A stretch of 64,000 nucleotides of DNA from Hydractinia symbiolongicarpus (GCF_029227915.1 NC_079881.1:8060001-8124000); one strand, 5' to 3'. Positions 35,401 to 44,975 are shown, counted from the first letter of the stretch. The notes: generated from the sequence alone by a model not told the origin. A program made the numbers and translations.

Positions 35401-38400
35401 GTAACAAGTGAAGTTTGTCGCAAGGATTTAACACGTAAAATATGTAAGAAGGGGCGTAATAAGTAAAGTATATCGCCTGAGTAAATCACTTAAATAAAGC
35501 AGGGCGTTATAAGTAGAGGTTTCCAAGTGATGTAACAAGCAAAAGTTGCGTAGGGGGTAAATACTTGTGTTGAACATAACAAATGAAGCTAGTAAGGGTG
35601 CAACAAAATGAAACTTGTAAGGGCGTAACGAGTGAAAGTGTCGTGAAGGTCGTTACAAGTAAAAGCTGCCTTTGTTTAATTGTTAATAACTTCTGTGTTT
35701 GAATTTGTATAGGGTTGTTCAGAAATATATCAAATGTATATAGACTGCGCCATGAAAGTTGATGTGGAAGAAACAGAAAGAATATTTGAGGTATATATAT
35801 TTATTTAAGGTATATATATTTTGTGTGAGTGATATTCAGCTTGTCTTGTTCTATGATGAATTTTTTCGTGCAACTGGTAACCTGGATTTTTTACAGTGTA
35901 ACGAATGGAATCTCATCTACGTCAGAAATGTCATAGCTGTTTGCAGACTTTGAATACATTTTAAAAATTTAAATCCGTCTTTGGAAAGGTCGAAATTTTG
36001 AAAAAGTGACTCTCACCTCTAAAATTATACGCGCTAATCGTCATTCCAATGTTTAGATTTTACTTCCTGCTCTAACGTCAAATCAAAAAATACAATATTT
36101 AAGTATCATTATTCTCAGAAATGATAACCATTCACGTGTGCTACGATGTGCTCACGTGTGCTACGATGAAGCGTATGGCGAACTTGTTAAATCTATTTCC
36201 TTTTCTCACAAACGTCAATGGTTCACGTAATGTACCGTTCAAAGGGCAAGGATCTTAATACCCTCTCCTTCTCCTCATATGCAGTGGTTTGATTTTAAAG
36301 AGTTAATTTTTATATTTTTTTTTTATAAATCATTTTAAAAAATACTGACCGCCCTTTCCGCCCCTCGGTTCCTACGGCACTATAGTGTTTAACAAGCGCA
36401 GTGCGTTGTATCTAATATGGTGTGTTTATCTTGACAGGAACTGATGAATGGAGAGCAAAAAGATTTAAAAAATCTCTTCTTACCGCAGTATCTGGACTGG
36501 TTACACAGCACGAAGGGTATCAAGAAAACAAGAAAAGTTTATAAAAAGTTAGTGTTATGTTTTGACTGTTTATGTGGATTTTTCAAAAAGTATTACGTAA
36601 GAAGGGAATGGGTTCGAAGAAATGAGGGGAGGGGCACAGGGGTAACAGTTTTACGACTATAGTGTACAATGATATCGATTTGCCCCTGGGAAAAAAGGAT
36701 GTCAAAATTTGTAATTACGTTAAACTCTTATTATCTCTGGCAGGTAATTATTCTATTTTTTTTGATTCTATCTTGTACTGTTCTGCCCGGATTATGAACG
36801 CTGCTTGGATTATGTGCGGCAGCTTGCCCGGTTTATAAACAGGGCAGAAAATACATAATCGGGGCAACATAATCATGACTGGCCGGCTTATGTACGACAC
36901 TTTACATTATTTAGCACTTATGTACGACAGTTAAAAATATTATTTGGCACTTATAGAACGAACATAATCAGGGCAGGCCGCTTTATATACGACAGCTGAA
37001 TATTATTTGGCACTTATAGAACAAACATAATATCGGTACATAATCCGGCCCTGCTGTTTATAAACAGGCCGCGTTCGCAATCTGGGCAGAACAGTACGCT
37101 GCGCATGTGCCTTTTTCATAAATAACGACAGTACTGAAGACACATTTTTAAACATATATTACGTGCGAGAAAGTTGATGTGCCATCTCTTTAAGGTTATA
37201 GCCATGTACCACAAAGAAAAATCCTAGTTTTTTTATTTTAAACCATTCCAGGAGTGAAATACCACCTTTTAGCTTTTATTGTACCCTTACATCTTGTGAC
37301 ATTTCTTGTTTAAAAAATTTGGTCTCTCCTTAAAGTTTTCTGATTCTTCTGACTGTATTATGCTTGATAGGTTACTTCAATTATCCAGTGAACTAGAAGT
37401 CATCGAGAAATGTTTAAGCATTGAAGAATTGCAGGTATGTCTAAGGCTCACTTTTTTCATGAGTCATTAAACATTTCAATTTATAAAAAACACAAAGTGT
37501 TCAGCTGAGACAAAAGCTACTTAGTTTTTCTCTTTTACATGCTTATCTGTTGCTTGTTGACTATCTATTTAAAATTGCGTGTTTGTTTGCTCGGCTGGTC
37601 TGGTGCAAGGATGAAAATCTAGCTTAATCACGTTGTTTTGTGTAAACTTTTGCATAACTGTTGTTTACATGAGCATGGACAGTTTACATGAGAGGCGGGT
37701 CGGGACGCCTGGATCCCCCTCTCATCAATAATTATACTAAGAACAGTTTGTCCCGGAACGATTGCGTCCCGTCCGGGCTAAGCGGGACGTTTTTTGACAT
37801 ACAAACACCCCGTCCCGGGACGCAAGAGATAATTTTTTGTATTATTTCATTAAAAGAAAAAACATCTCGACAATATTTTTTTTATATATAAAGCAGGACA
37901 AAATTTATTACGTCACTCGTGCCATCCCCCCTATCATATGAAGAACCCTTTAGAACAAGATGCCTCCCCCAAAATTTGTTTTTTGTAGTCCTTTCTCTGA
38001 GAGGAGTAGCGCCATTTTGAGGATTCTTTTAATGTTTTCCATTTTTTTCTATAACCCATTTATGTTGGCAACGTTTGAATCTGTATCCTTTTACAGGTTC
38101 AAAATTGAATAATAGAAAATATCTAAAATGTGGAGCCAACACAACATAATTTATGCAGAATTGTTATAATGAAAAAAAATCTACAATGTGGAGCGAACAC
38201 AACACCTTAAAGATTTGAAAAAGCTCTGAAAGTTGTCTGTAAATCTTTTTACTGTTTAAAAAAATCTTTTATTGGTTCTAAAGATATCGGTCTTAAAAGT
38301 TTCGCTAATTATGCAAAATTATGACACCGTTAACTAGCTCTGAACATGTAATTGTTGTTATCGAGTACTAAATATTAACATTTTAAAATCAAACGCTAAA

Positions 38401-39622
38401 CCGAATGGTTAAAAATCATTTTTATCCTGATATGCTTAAAAACTGTTAAATACAATACCACACTCAGAGCCAGTTCGTGATGTCATGCATAATATAAGTG
38501 GAACTTCAAGATGTTTTCAAAAGCATCTTGAAATTCCTACACAGCCTTCCATGCTCTTTCATAGTTAAATTAACCTGTGAAGGTAAGCATTAATCTATTC
38601 GAAAAAATTTTGAGCTCTGTAACAAAGTTCATCTCTAATACATTTCAGCAGTATTGCAAGTATTTGACTTTTTTCATTCAGGACGATGTCAGCGTAAAAC
38701 ATGTCCGCTCTCTCCACGAGAAAGCTGTCGATGACTATGGAAACAATAATGCAGGTAGGTGCTATGTCATTCCAGCATGTACAAAGTTGGGCGTATTTTC
38801 TGTGAGTATTTTAATGTGGCAGAAATTATTCTAACATGAGCTGTGAAGTTCGCGACTTTTGGAGGAATAAATAAACATTGCGTAGACTGTTAGTGTTTAC
38901 GACAGCATGTTTCGAAACGGAAAGATAACATCTCCATGCGTCACATCGAAGCGACAGAAAGATTAAGATCACAAACAAACAAACAAACAATGACGCAAAC
39001 ATATTTATAAACGTAATTGATGTTAATTAAACTGTCGTAATATTTTTGAAACAAATTACACGAGCTGTTTGCTACAGTTTCCTTCGTAATTCAAAATATT
39101 AGCTAAAACATATTTGTTAAATAGCTGTAACATAGATCAGGATAGACTTTTTCATCATTTTTACTCCTTTCTCGCTGACCGCTATCTTCTCTATAATTAT
39201 AGCCGTATTTTGTCTGGCGGGTCGTGCTAACCACGCACGAAATCTTACAGCTACAAAGGCAATATATTTTTATCGACTTTTGCCACGATTTTTCATGAGG
39301 CTAACGACTAATATTATAAGACCGTATTTTGTCTGTCTATACGCAATATTAAGATTGCACACGGAATGCGATATATAAATGACTGGCGAATCCTTGGATT
39401 AGTAAATCTTTCTCCAGAAAACCTTGTCTCGACATCACGCTTGTTTTTGTTTCTATTTTTTATTTAGATGTCTGGCTGTCTTATTTAAAGTTTGAAAAAC
39501 AACTTCAAGCTAATGACTTAGAACGCACTGGTATGATATACAACAAAGCGAGGAGAACATTAGAGGGGAAGCACAACGCTGAATTTTTAACAAGATACTC
39601 CTTACTACAATCAACGCAATAA
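20434..39622 (+). CDS. UTP6: UTP6, U3 snoRNA-associated SSU processome protein (23 exons, complete)
   Basis: Exons: 20434-20525, 28583-28667, 29100-29134, 29215-29281, 29752-29772, 29923-29970, 30041-30104, 30497-30557, 30635-30692, 31419-31451, 32484-32531, 32826-32919, 33072-33156, 33729-33826, 34245-34316, 34478-34554, 34912-35116, 35280-35335, 35713-35790, 36438-36547, 37371-37434, 38682-38754, 39468-39622. All introns are GT-AG, phases agree, and the sum is 1779 nt (592 residues; human UTP6 has 597). The N-terminus reads MAEVVFQSLEGMLPELEDLE, followed by RRTDFEYKLQKRI, LKLWMQYLDFCKK, VWLLAAKFELEE, RSLLQRALRVHKLSKKLW and ESFRLELLHVDK, then C-terminal HAT-type helices (YLDWLHSTKG, DVWLSYLKFEKQL). 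UTP6 is a nucleolar HAT-repeat scaffold of the UTP-B complex, needed for early pre-18S rRNA cleavages. Exon 5 is only 21 nt. Intron 1 (8.06 kb) is mostly a transposon. Confidence 0.95.
20548..20722 (-). mobile_element. Old LINE 3' fragment in UTP6 intron 1 (same family as 18415-19275)
   Basis: The plus-strand text CTTGAATGGATTGGACATAG, CCAATCTGATCTACCCTATG and CTAGGCTTTACTCCAATAGT parallels 18466-18617 of the LINE in the 2.5 kb transposon. It is divergent and therefore older. Confidence 0.6.
21034..21894 (+). repeat. Left subterminal array of GTGGTTTACTT motifs
   Basis: Copies or close variants occur at 21034, 21109, 21162 (GTGGTATACCT), 21275, 21433, 21564, 21608, 21749, and GTGGTTTAGAAA-type variants at about 21808 and 21881. 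Spacing is irregular (40-150 bp). Such subterminal motifs are typical transposase binding sites in DNA transposons. Confidence 0.75.
22671..23685 (+). pseudogene. P2RX7 C-terminal (ballast) domain-like gene carried by the transposon, broken
   Basis: ATG 22671 opens an acidic leader (SSSNEDENDAIPDLS). After a frameshift near 22785, CSSESDEEENE leads into NNNWCQCSGHCRAMES. A second shift near 22900 gives SFCCRDTNEIPDNHFE, ending at a GT donor (22948). A second segment (about 23317-23424) reads CITEAETFGMVCLCKPVL, and a third (about 23514-23685) reads RFASYKQCTW, a TGA where Trp is expected, then IHNRLGKVVRKIIP and KYPSENGIYIPF. This is the order of motifs of the zinc-binding P2RX7 intracellular domain family (W-C-x-C-G...C-C-R; C-I-T...; F..Y+Q...W...LG...R..IP). 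No P2X channel part is present. It has stops and shifts, so it is not functional as it stands. Confidence 0.72.
23779..26397 (-). pseudogene. THAP-domain DDE transposase of the transposon, broken
   Basis: Read on the minus strand from 26397. A Ser/Thr/Lys-rich leader is followed by VVFYHIPSVKKDKEIRNKWL, LPKDSGF, an in-frame TAA (26110-26112), then ICSQHFEPECFERDLQ, the second half of a THAP zinc finger; the first Cys pair is missing or decayed. Further on come DTCFIVFWSCLLPLL with HAHQWSSQPLV, LAILISGNIYQCVIEMMQIA, GNGRCDSPGYSAKYGTYML, DFHVVHVGQVGKSLRMEKQG, ATDRDVQIRKYLREERKDIK, HHFDVWHMGKNIKRKLVKCA, then LHFSFAGMLARSQLAVLDFN and DSWVVKKVYTEKQRSYVEDI before the stop at 23779. The Asp residues in GRCDSPG and TDRDVQ are plausible catalytic acids. 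Several stops (for example in the C-terminal third) and frame breaks make it inactive. It ends 94 bp from the P2RX7-like pseudogene, convergently. Confidence 0.78.
26406..27939 (-). repeat. Right subterminal array of inverted GTGGTTTAC motifs
   Basis: The complement AGTAAACCACA and variants occur near 26406, 26629, 26762 and 27929, in the opposite orientation to the left array. One inverted copy also lies at 22253-22263. Confidence 0.6.
28225..28350 (-). mobile_element. Second half of the LINE relic split by the transposon
   Basis: The plus-strand text CTAGCCTGCTTCTTGCG, CTCTCAGGCTCCTAATCATT and GAATGGTCAAGTTCTTTCTA parallels 18719-18828 of the LINE at 18415-19275, in the same orientation as the 20548-20722 fragment and continuing it. 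Confidence 0.65.
32041..32175 (-). mobile_element. Possible tRNA-headed SINE fragment in UTP6 intron 10
   Basis: Minus strand GAGCACCGGCACGGGAGTAG then TCGTGTGTTCGAATCTCATC resembles the anticodon arm to T-arm half of a tRNA, with a B-box-like GTTCGAATC. The A-box side is not clear. A short TATCTATC tail follows. Confidence 0.35.
34368..34381 (+). repeat. Poly-T/poly-G tract in UTP6 intron 15
   Basis: A T run is followed directly by an uninterrupted run of about ten G; a second G-rich run (GGGGGGAGGGGGGGGGG) lies near 34656-34672 in intron 16. Confidence 0.7.
35385..35672 (+). repeat. Degenerate minisatellite in UTP6 intron 18 (~27-40 bp spacing)
   Basis: Repeats of the form AAGGGCGTAACAAGTGAAAGTTGTCG occur about eight times with substitutions, for example GGCGTAACAAGTGAAGTTTG, GGCGTAATAAGTAAAGTATA, GGCGTTATAAGTAGAG, GATGTAACAAGCAAAAGTTG, GGCGTAACGAGTGAAAGTGT and GTCGTTACAAGTAAAAGCTG. 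Confidence 0.7.
36778..37094. mobile_element. 317 bp MITE with TA target duplication in UTP6 intron 20
   Basis: Left end CTGTTCTGCCCGGATTATGA then ACGC; the complement of the right end is CTGTTCTGCCCAGATTGCGA then ACGC. TA at 36776-36777 and 37095-37096. The interior has a repeated block (ATTATTTGGCACTTATAGAA twice, plus three CTTATGTACGACA-like words). Non-coding, probably mobilised by a Tc1/mariner-type transposase. Confidence 0.8.
37688..37830. repeat. GC-rich inverted repeat in UTP6 intron 21
   Basis: TTGCGTCCCG near 37764 and CGGGACGCAA near 37816 are inverted, with further CCCGTCC/CGGGACG words between. GC content is far above the surroundings. No coding function seen. Confidence 0.45.
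39191..39260 (+). repeat. Dispersed repeat copy, uninterrupted (empty-site counterpart of 46700-46870)
   Basis: ATAATTATAGCCGTATTTTG then TCTGGCGGGTCGTGCTAACC and ACGCACGAAATCTTACAGCT match the flanks of the MITE at 46750-46840. A partial third copy (GACCGTATTTTGTCTGTCT) is near 39320. Confidence 0.6.
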
Positions 39623-39828
39623 TAAAACGAAGCACGTTCATAAGATAAGTGTGTAATGTTGGACAATCTATGCTTGCTACATAATGTACTGCGATGTATG
39701 CGCTGGACGATCTTTTCGGGAAGTATTGTTTCTTCACCGGAACAAAAACTCGATGACGTAAAACATGACCTAACATAGTGACATTTTAAAAAACTGAATC
39801 ATGTTATGTTAGGTTGATCGTAAATAAA
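39621..39828 (+). other. Candidate UTP6 poly(A) signals
   Basis: AATAAA at 39621-39626 overlaps the stop codon, and a second AATAAA lies at 39823-39828; the latter leaves a more usual 3' UTR of about 200 nt. Confidence 0.45.
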
Positions 39829-40145
39829 GTAAAAACTCCATTTTTTAAAACTTTTTTTCTGTATACGCCCACTAGCCAGCCCTAAACTGATTAGTCTAAC
39901 ATGATCTTTTCCCCTTTTTTTCTCTATGGATTAGCTGCTACCATGTTGTTTATAAAATGAAAATTTGATTAAAATCAAACGTACGAGAACAGTAATTATA
40001 TTTCCATCTATAAATACATATTTACAACCGTGCGTATATAATTTATAAATTTATTAAAATATACAAATAATGCCAATAAATAAATACTTGATTTAAACTC
40101 GATAAGAATCGATTTTATAACAATCGAAGTCGATATTCTAACACA

Positions 40146-40556
40146 TCATTGATCAAACGAAAACACCTTTCTTTCTTTGTGTGCAGATTCGGGCGAAGCT
40201 GGAAACGGCGTCGGTGGTTTACTCGCCGATTTAGATCTACCTGGTATTGGTGTCGGTAATCGATATAAAATCTTGTTACTGTGGCAACGCCGTACAACAG
40301 ACGTTGACCTTTTAAACGATGACTGCTTCTTGGTCTTTTTTTCGTCGGGTATTTCAATTTCTAGGCTAAGTTTTTGTCGAGTTAATTTCGCTTTGTTATT
40401 TGTTTTATCGCTTGTGAAGTGTTCTCCTTCGCTATTGGAGCGAATTATTTTGTTGGGTTGTTCGTTTTCCTCGGTCATTATGTCGTTGCTTCTTTCGAGT
40501 AAAATTTCTTGTATACGTTCAAGTACCAACACTCTTTCTTCAACTTGAAATTTCAT
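40146..40556 (-). CDS. Unidentified 136-residue Ser/Lys-rich protein
   Basis: An ORF from ATG 40556, with an in-frame TAA shortly upstream, to a stop at 40146. I do not recognise a family. The N-terminal half could be a coiled coil (VEERVLVLERIQEILLERSN). The rest is disordered and rich in basic and phosphorylatable motifs: RSNSEGEHF, RSTSVVRR, PTPIPGRSKSASKPPTPFP, ASPESAHKERK. It is less AT-rich than its surroundings and has a biased residue composition, which favours a real gene, but both other frames also stay open for long stretches. It may be a single-exon gene or the last exon of a longer minus-strand gene. A small hairpin (ACCACCCTCCATCGGGGTGGT) lies about 65 bases upstream. It is convergent with UTP6. 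Confidence 0.45.
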   Translation of the reverse strand: MKFQVEERVLVLERIQEILLERSNDIMTEENEQPNKIIRSNSEGEHFTSDKTNNKAKLTRQKLSLEIEIPDEKKTKKQSSFKRSTSVVRRCHSNKILYRLPTPIPGRSKSASKPPTPFPASPESAHKERKVFSFDQ

Positions 40557-41462
40557 TTTGATCAGGTGAAATTATTTTGATTGCTTTATCGACATGAAAC
40601 GATCATTTATAACAAAAATTACCACCCTCCATCGGGGTGGTTTCATAACACACTGCGCTTTCTATTACGTCAGTTAGACTCTGTAATGGAGAGTGATTAA
40701 TAGTATTGTACATTTCTGCATACCTTGTAATATGTTTAATCGCATGTCGCAATTATTTTATTTACTATCGCATTAGCTTTACTACATATATATGACGTAA
40801 TTAAGTCAATGAATGCGCAACTTCGTCTCCATGCCTCCTTCTGGTTTAATTCTATAGAGAGGACATGTTATATTTAGTTAGTATTTCCAAGTAAAGTAAA
40901 TCTTCTGTTTATTTGAACTGGAAACGAGATTGGTAAGCGATCCGTCTTTATCAACACCCACCTAAATCCAATATTTGCCGACATTTCCTTTGAAATAATA
41001 ATTGACAAGCTTTGTGAATAACTGCAATTTTTATCTATAAATAAGTCAATTACTTCACATATTAAGAAACATTTTATTGTTCGATTAGTAGATTTCAATT
41101 AGGCGGGAAGATGATGGCAACAATAAAACCTGTATTTAATATATATGGCTACCAAGTTGAAGGTTACAAAGAATTGATTTAAGATTTTTGGAAGTAATGA
41201 TATGTGTGACGCAAATAATGCCGTGGGTTTATCAAGCTTTATTTTTGTTAACAACTTTATTAGAACTTCTTTATATAGTGATTGAATCTCGTAATGTGTC
41301 CCCTTATTAGTACTTTAATCTTGAACCAATCACCTCACCACCTTCAAGCTTGCTTTCTGGTGTCATGACTTGGACGAAGAATTGAGGAGGTTTATTTTTT
41401 ACTGGTAATCTACGGCTTTGATGCTCGGGACGTATTTCTGTACTTTTTTTGTTTCTATTTAT
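40557..41462. other. Intergenic DNA
   Basis: No gene seen. It contains the hairpin at about 40622-40642 and a TTCGTCTCCATG word at about 40823 distantly like the MITE termini. Confidence 0.35.
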
Positions 41463-41760
41463 TACTTTTCGACAAATCTTATATACCAGATGATAGCTAA
41501 TTTTCGCGGAAACGTATTCTCGCGAAAGGGTTTTTCGTAAATGTTTCGCAGGTATTAATTTTCGACAAATCTCATATACCAGATGATAGCTAATTTTCGC
41601 GGAAACGTATTTTAGCGAAAGGGTTTTTTCGTAAATGTTTCGCAGGTATTACTTTTCGACAAATCTCATATACCAGATGATAGCTAATTTTCGCGGAAAC
41701 GTATTCTCGCGAAAGGGTTTTTCGTAAAGGTATTAATTTTCGCAAATGTATAAATCGATC
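41463..41760 (+). repeat. Three tandem copies of a ~93 bp TTCGCG-containing repeat
   Basis: CGACAAATCTCATATACCAG then ATGATAGCTAATTTTCGCGG, AAACGTATTCTCGCGAAAGG and GTTTTTCGTAAATGTTTCGC recurs with starts at about 41470, 41563 and 41657; the third copy lacks ATGTTTCGC. The TTCGCGAAA word also occurs dispersed elsewhere (near 1290, 1405, 1755, 42610). Confidence 0.85.
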
Positions 41761-42767
41761 ATCGATTTTTCTCGAAGAAAAATCTTCTTTTTTTTTTTTA
41801 CTTAAACAACTATACAAAAGCACATTTTGTCAGCAAAAAAGGTCAGTGAAAAAGTGACTCCTTGTGACTTCTACGAATTCCAATTTCTGCTGATTTTAAT
41901 TATTGCTAATTATGTTTTTTGCAATTTTTTTGCTTGTTCTTTTTAATGGCTAAAATGCTTTTTATTGAGAGAACAGAAGCATTGGACAGTTTAATCTTAC
42001 ATTCTAAGTTGGAACTGATACTAGAGGCAAAAACTTTCTTAAGCAGAAAGCTTCGCAAGATAAAAAAATTAGAGAAATGTTGCGACAAAAAATTCGCGAA
42101 TTTAATCCTGTAACAAATTTTGCATAAAGATTTTTCGCGTAAATCAAAAATGACTTTATTTGCAAGGAAAAATATTTCAAGAATGGTAACAATTCTCTTT
42201 TCTATCGTTTTCTCTTTCGAAGAACCGAGGTATCCGAGGAGTGCTTGTAGCACTAAAGAAAAATAAAAACACCAAATGTCATTGTAGTCCATGATTAAAA
42301 AGAAGAAGCAAATTATAACTTTGGCGTTTTGCTGATTTATAATTTTAAAAGCGAAAAACGCAAAATTTTGACGTTTATGCCCTTATAATATTCAAAACAG
42401 AGTAATTTAAATTTTTTTGCATATATTTTATATACTCCGCGTGTAGCTATACCAAAAATTGACCTACATTCAGTCCGTATAAATACAATATTTACCGTTC
42501 CTTTTCGCTTCTCGAAAAAAGTCACTAGTTATAGGTATTTCTTGATTTTTGTGAGTATTAATTTTCCCTAATCGTATTTTAATAATATTTCGCAGTTACA
42601 TATTTCGCTAATCAGTCTAAAATTCGCGAAAATAATGCCTACGAAAATCAGTACAATTAAGCTGAATCGATGCGATAATATTTTACATATCATTTGTTTC
42701 AACTTTTACGGTTGATGTAAAATTTAAATTTTCAATTTTTCTCTCCGACCATTACTATTACTATTTT
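41761..42767. other. Intergenic DNA with dispersed TTCGCG words
   Basis: Short ORFs around 41906-42292 have no recognisable features. TTCGCGAA-type words near 42090, 42135 and 42610 suggest decayed copies of the neighbouring repeat family. Confidence 0.35.
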
Positions 42768-44000
42768 AGTAGTATATGGGAGTCAAGATAGGTGCTTTTT
42801 GACCTTTTTAGCGGCAAAACCGCTGCTAAAAGGTCCCCTCGCAGATACCCTAATAATAATTAATATAAATTTGACCTGCACATGTTTAAAAATCACCATG
42901 CCTTGATAGGATCCTGGCGTGTCAATGGTTTTCTCAGCGGGCAAATATGCCTTCCCCCAAAATTCATGATCTTCAAGGTCAAGTCTCTTTGCCTCGCATT
43001 GATCGATAAAGTCCTTGATAGCCTGAAGGCTCGTAAGTGTCCCCGTGGAACTTTTCGTCTTGCTGTACACCACGATTTCCCCGCCACCTCGATGGATCTC
43101 TACCACAAATGAGTACACGACCTTGGTGCGCGTGTCGATGTCAGGGGTGGCTTTCCACGTGATCGTCACTGTCAAAGGTTCATTCAGCTTTTGTGTGATC
43201 TTCCACGTCTTTATTCTATTTCCATCTTCCATCAGGCGCATGTCATGTCCATCAAATAAGAACTGCAAGTCTTCTACACTGTCGTTCTGATTCTTCTCGC
43301 TTGGATACAGGTGCGCGATATCTTCAAGGCCCACGTAGTCTTCTTCTGCAGCATCTTCGACAGTCTTTCTCAAGGCTTGCCCGTAACCAAGTTTCTCCTT
43401 GGTCTTGTTGTACAAAACAGAAACAGCCTTACGCACACGCTGCAGCCTCTCTGCAAGTGCATCACGTGTAGCAGCCACTGGAGTTGAAACTGTGTAATAT
43501 AGCGTCTTTCTGAAGAAACTCATGTCTATTTATTATAAGTACAAAGCTCAACCAGGATCAATTTTTTGTGGACAGAACCAGCGCATTCAGGAAATTACCC
43601 TTGTGCAGTCATGCGTGACCTGTTTGACTGCAAACGATATTCGACTCACCTGAGGCCCTCTGAGCAGATAGTTAAAGCCACTTGAGGTAGCTGCAAGGTG
43701 CCTCAGTACTGACCCTCTGCGCAGAGGGTCTGAGGGCGCGCTGCGAGGGGACCTTTTTAGCGATGTTTTTACGACCAATTGACCCGCTGCACAGGTACTC
43801 GAGATGCGACGGTACTCTTGCTTCAAAGGAGGTGGAGATGCTCTCGAGGATGTTTAAAAAGTGACCTCAAAAGGAGCGTTTTGAGGTGAGGATTGACTAT
43901 CAAAACCTCGTGAAATTAGGGTATCTGGGAGGGGACCTTTTAGCGGCGGTCTTGCCGCTAAAAAGGTCAAAAGCACCTATCTTGACTCCCATATACTACT
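42768..44000. mobile_element. 1.23 kb element with ~80 bp TIRs, AG...CT ends; probable internally deleted Polinton/Maverick
   Basis: Left end AGTAGTATATGGGAGTCAAG then ATAGGTGCTTTTTGACC; the right end is its inverted repeat over about 80 bases with only a few differences. The ends are AG...CT and are flanked by ATTTT on both sides (42763-42767 and 44001-44005), close to the 6 bp duplications of Polintons. Each TIR contains a hairpin (GACCTTTTTAGCGGC...GCTAAAAGGTC), and a partial third copy (GGGGACCTTTTTAGCGATG) lies near 43747. The interior is clearly richer in G+C than its flanks and codes for one protein fragment. The Polinton assignment rests on termini, TSD size and my recollection of similar proteins in such elements; no integrase, polymerase or capsid gene is present. 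Confidence 0.6.
42783..43523 (-). CDS. Element-encoded 246-residue protein of unknown function, C-terminus read from the TIR
   Basis: ATG 43523 opens a protein with an amphipathic or basic N-terminus (ATRDALAERLQRVRKAVSVL), an acidic stretch (VEDAAEEDYVGLEDI), then a compact-looking part with WKITQKLNEPLTVTITWKA, VVYSFVVEIHRGGGEIVVY, CEAKRLDLEDHEFWGKAYLP and GSYQGMVIFKHVQVKF. Codon use is richer in G+C than in host genes nearby. From about RVSARGPF onward the frame runs into the left TIR, so the native C-terminus has probably been lost by internal deletion. I do not recognise a characterised family; it may be a virion-type accessory protein of a Polinton, which is inference only. Confidence 0.55.
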   Translation of the reverse strand: MSFFRKTLYYTVSTPVAATRDALAERLQRVRKAVSVLYNKTKEKLGYGQALRKTVEDAAEEDYVGLEDIAHLYPSEKNQNDSVEDLQFLFDGHDMRLMEDGNRIKTWKITQKLNEPLTVTITWKATPDIDTRTKVVYSFVVEIHRGGGEIVVYSKTKSSTGTLTSLQAIKDFIDQCEAKRLDLEDHEFWGKAYLPAEKTIDTPGSYQGMVIFKHVQVKFILIIIRVSARGPFSSGFAAKKVKKHLS

Positions 44001-44975
44001 ATTTTTTTCGCCATAAATTATTACATTTTTTAAAAAAAATTAACAATTATTTTGTACCTCCATTTCATACTAACAGTTACGAGTATGTTTTAAATGTCAC
44101 AAAATTACTCGGTCAAAAATGACAAACTTTTAGTGACTCTTACTGTCAAAAAGACCGTACGTTCGAAAAATTTTTACCAAAAGCCTATTTTCGTCCCCCT
44201 GAGATAAATCGAGTTTTACCCGAAAGATCCAAGGGGGTTAATAATCAATAGTAGTTTTACGGTTTTGTCGCAGATTTTAAATTATTGCGGGTAAAGCATT
44301 AATTAGACGAATTGATTATGTGGGTTTTCAGGCTAATTATTCATTACGAATTAAAAAGATTAGCATCACCTTTCGTAATTAATGGTGGTCGAAACTAGAT
44401 AATGAGGGGGTAACGAGATGAAATGCACGATCGTCAAAAACAAAACGATATAGAAGAGACGGTACAACCTCGTCTCCAGAGTTTTTTGGTGTATTCTTAT
44501 TTTATTTTCATAATCCTAAACAATGTAAATTTTTGAAAACATTAATTTGTCAAACTTCATTTTTATAAACGCACTTTCTTTTGTAGAATTTGATTAATCC
44601 AATTTGTCATTCTAAAACTTTACTTTTTCGCTAATTCTAATTCTCCAAAAATCAAAATTTTTTAAAGCCAAACGTTGTTCCTTCTTAATTTCGTGCTATA
44701 TACTGTCACCAATCGATTCTAGAAGTTGCAGTTATGCACCCGCAATGACAGTTATTAACCCTTAGAACCTGAAAGACATAAGTAGTAAAAGAAAGATTAA
44801 AATACGGACATGGTATTATCTAATTTAAAGGAAGAAAACTTTCAAATCCAAAAAAATATATGATTAAGTGTAATTTTTCGTGGGAAATGATCATTTTAAT
44901 GATTTCTGCAGGAATTAATTTCGCGATAGGCACAGATGGTAAATTTGATATATGTTCAAGGAGGTTCAAATAGCC

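Noticed and set aside
40177-40548. 123-residue plus-strand ORF
   Set aside because: It is antisense to the 136-residue minus-strand ORF, with composition typical of a shadow frame.
41906-42292. 128-residue minus-strand ORF
   Set aside because: Low-complexity Ile/Phe/Lys/Ser content expected of AT-rich noncoding DNA, without family features.
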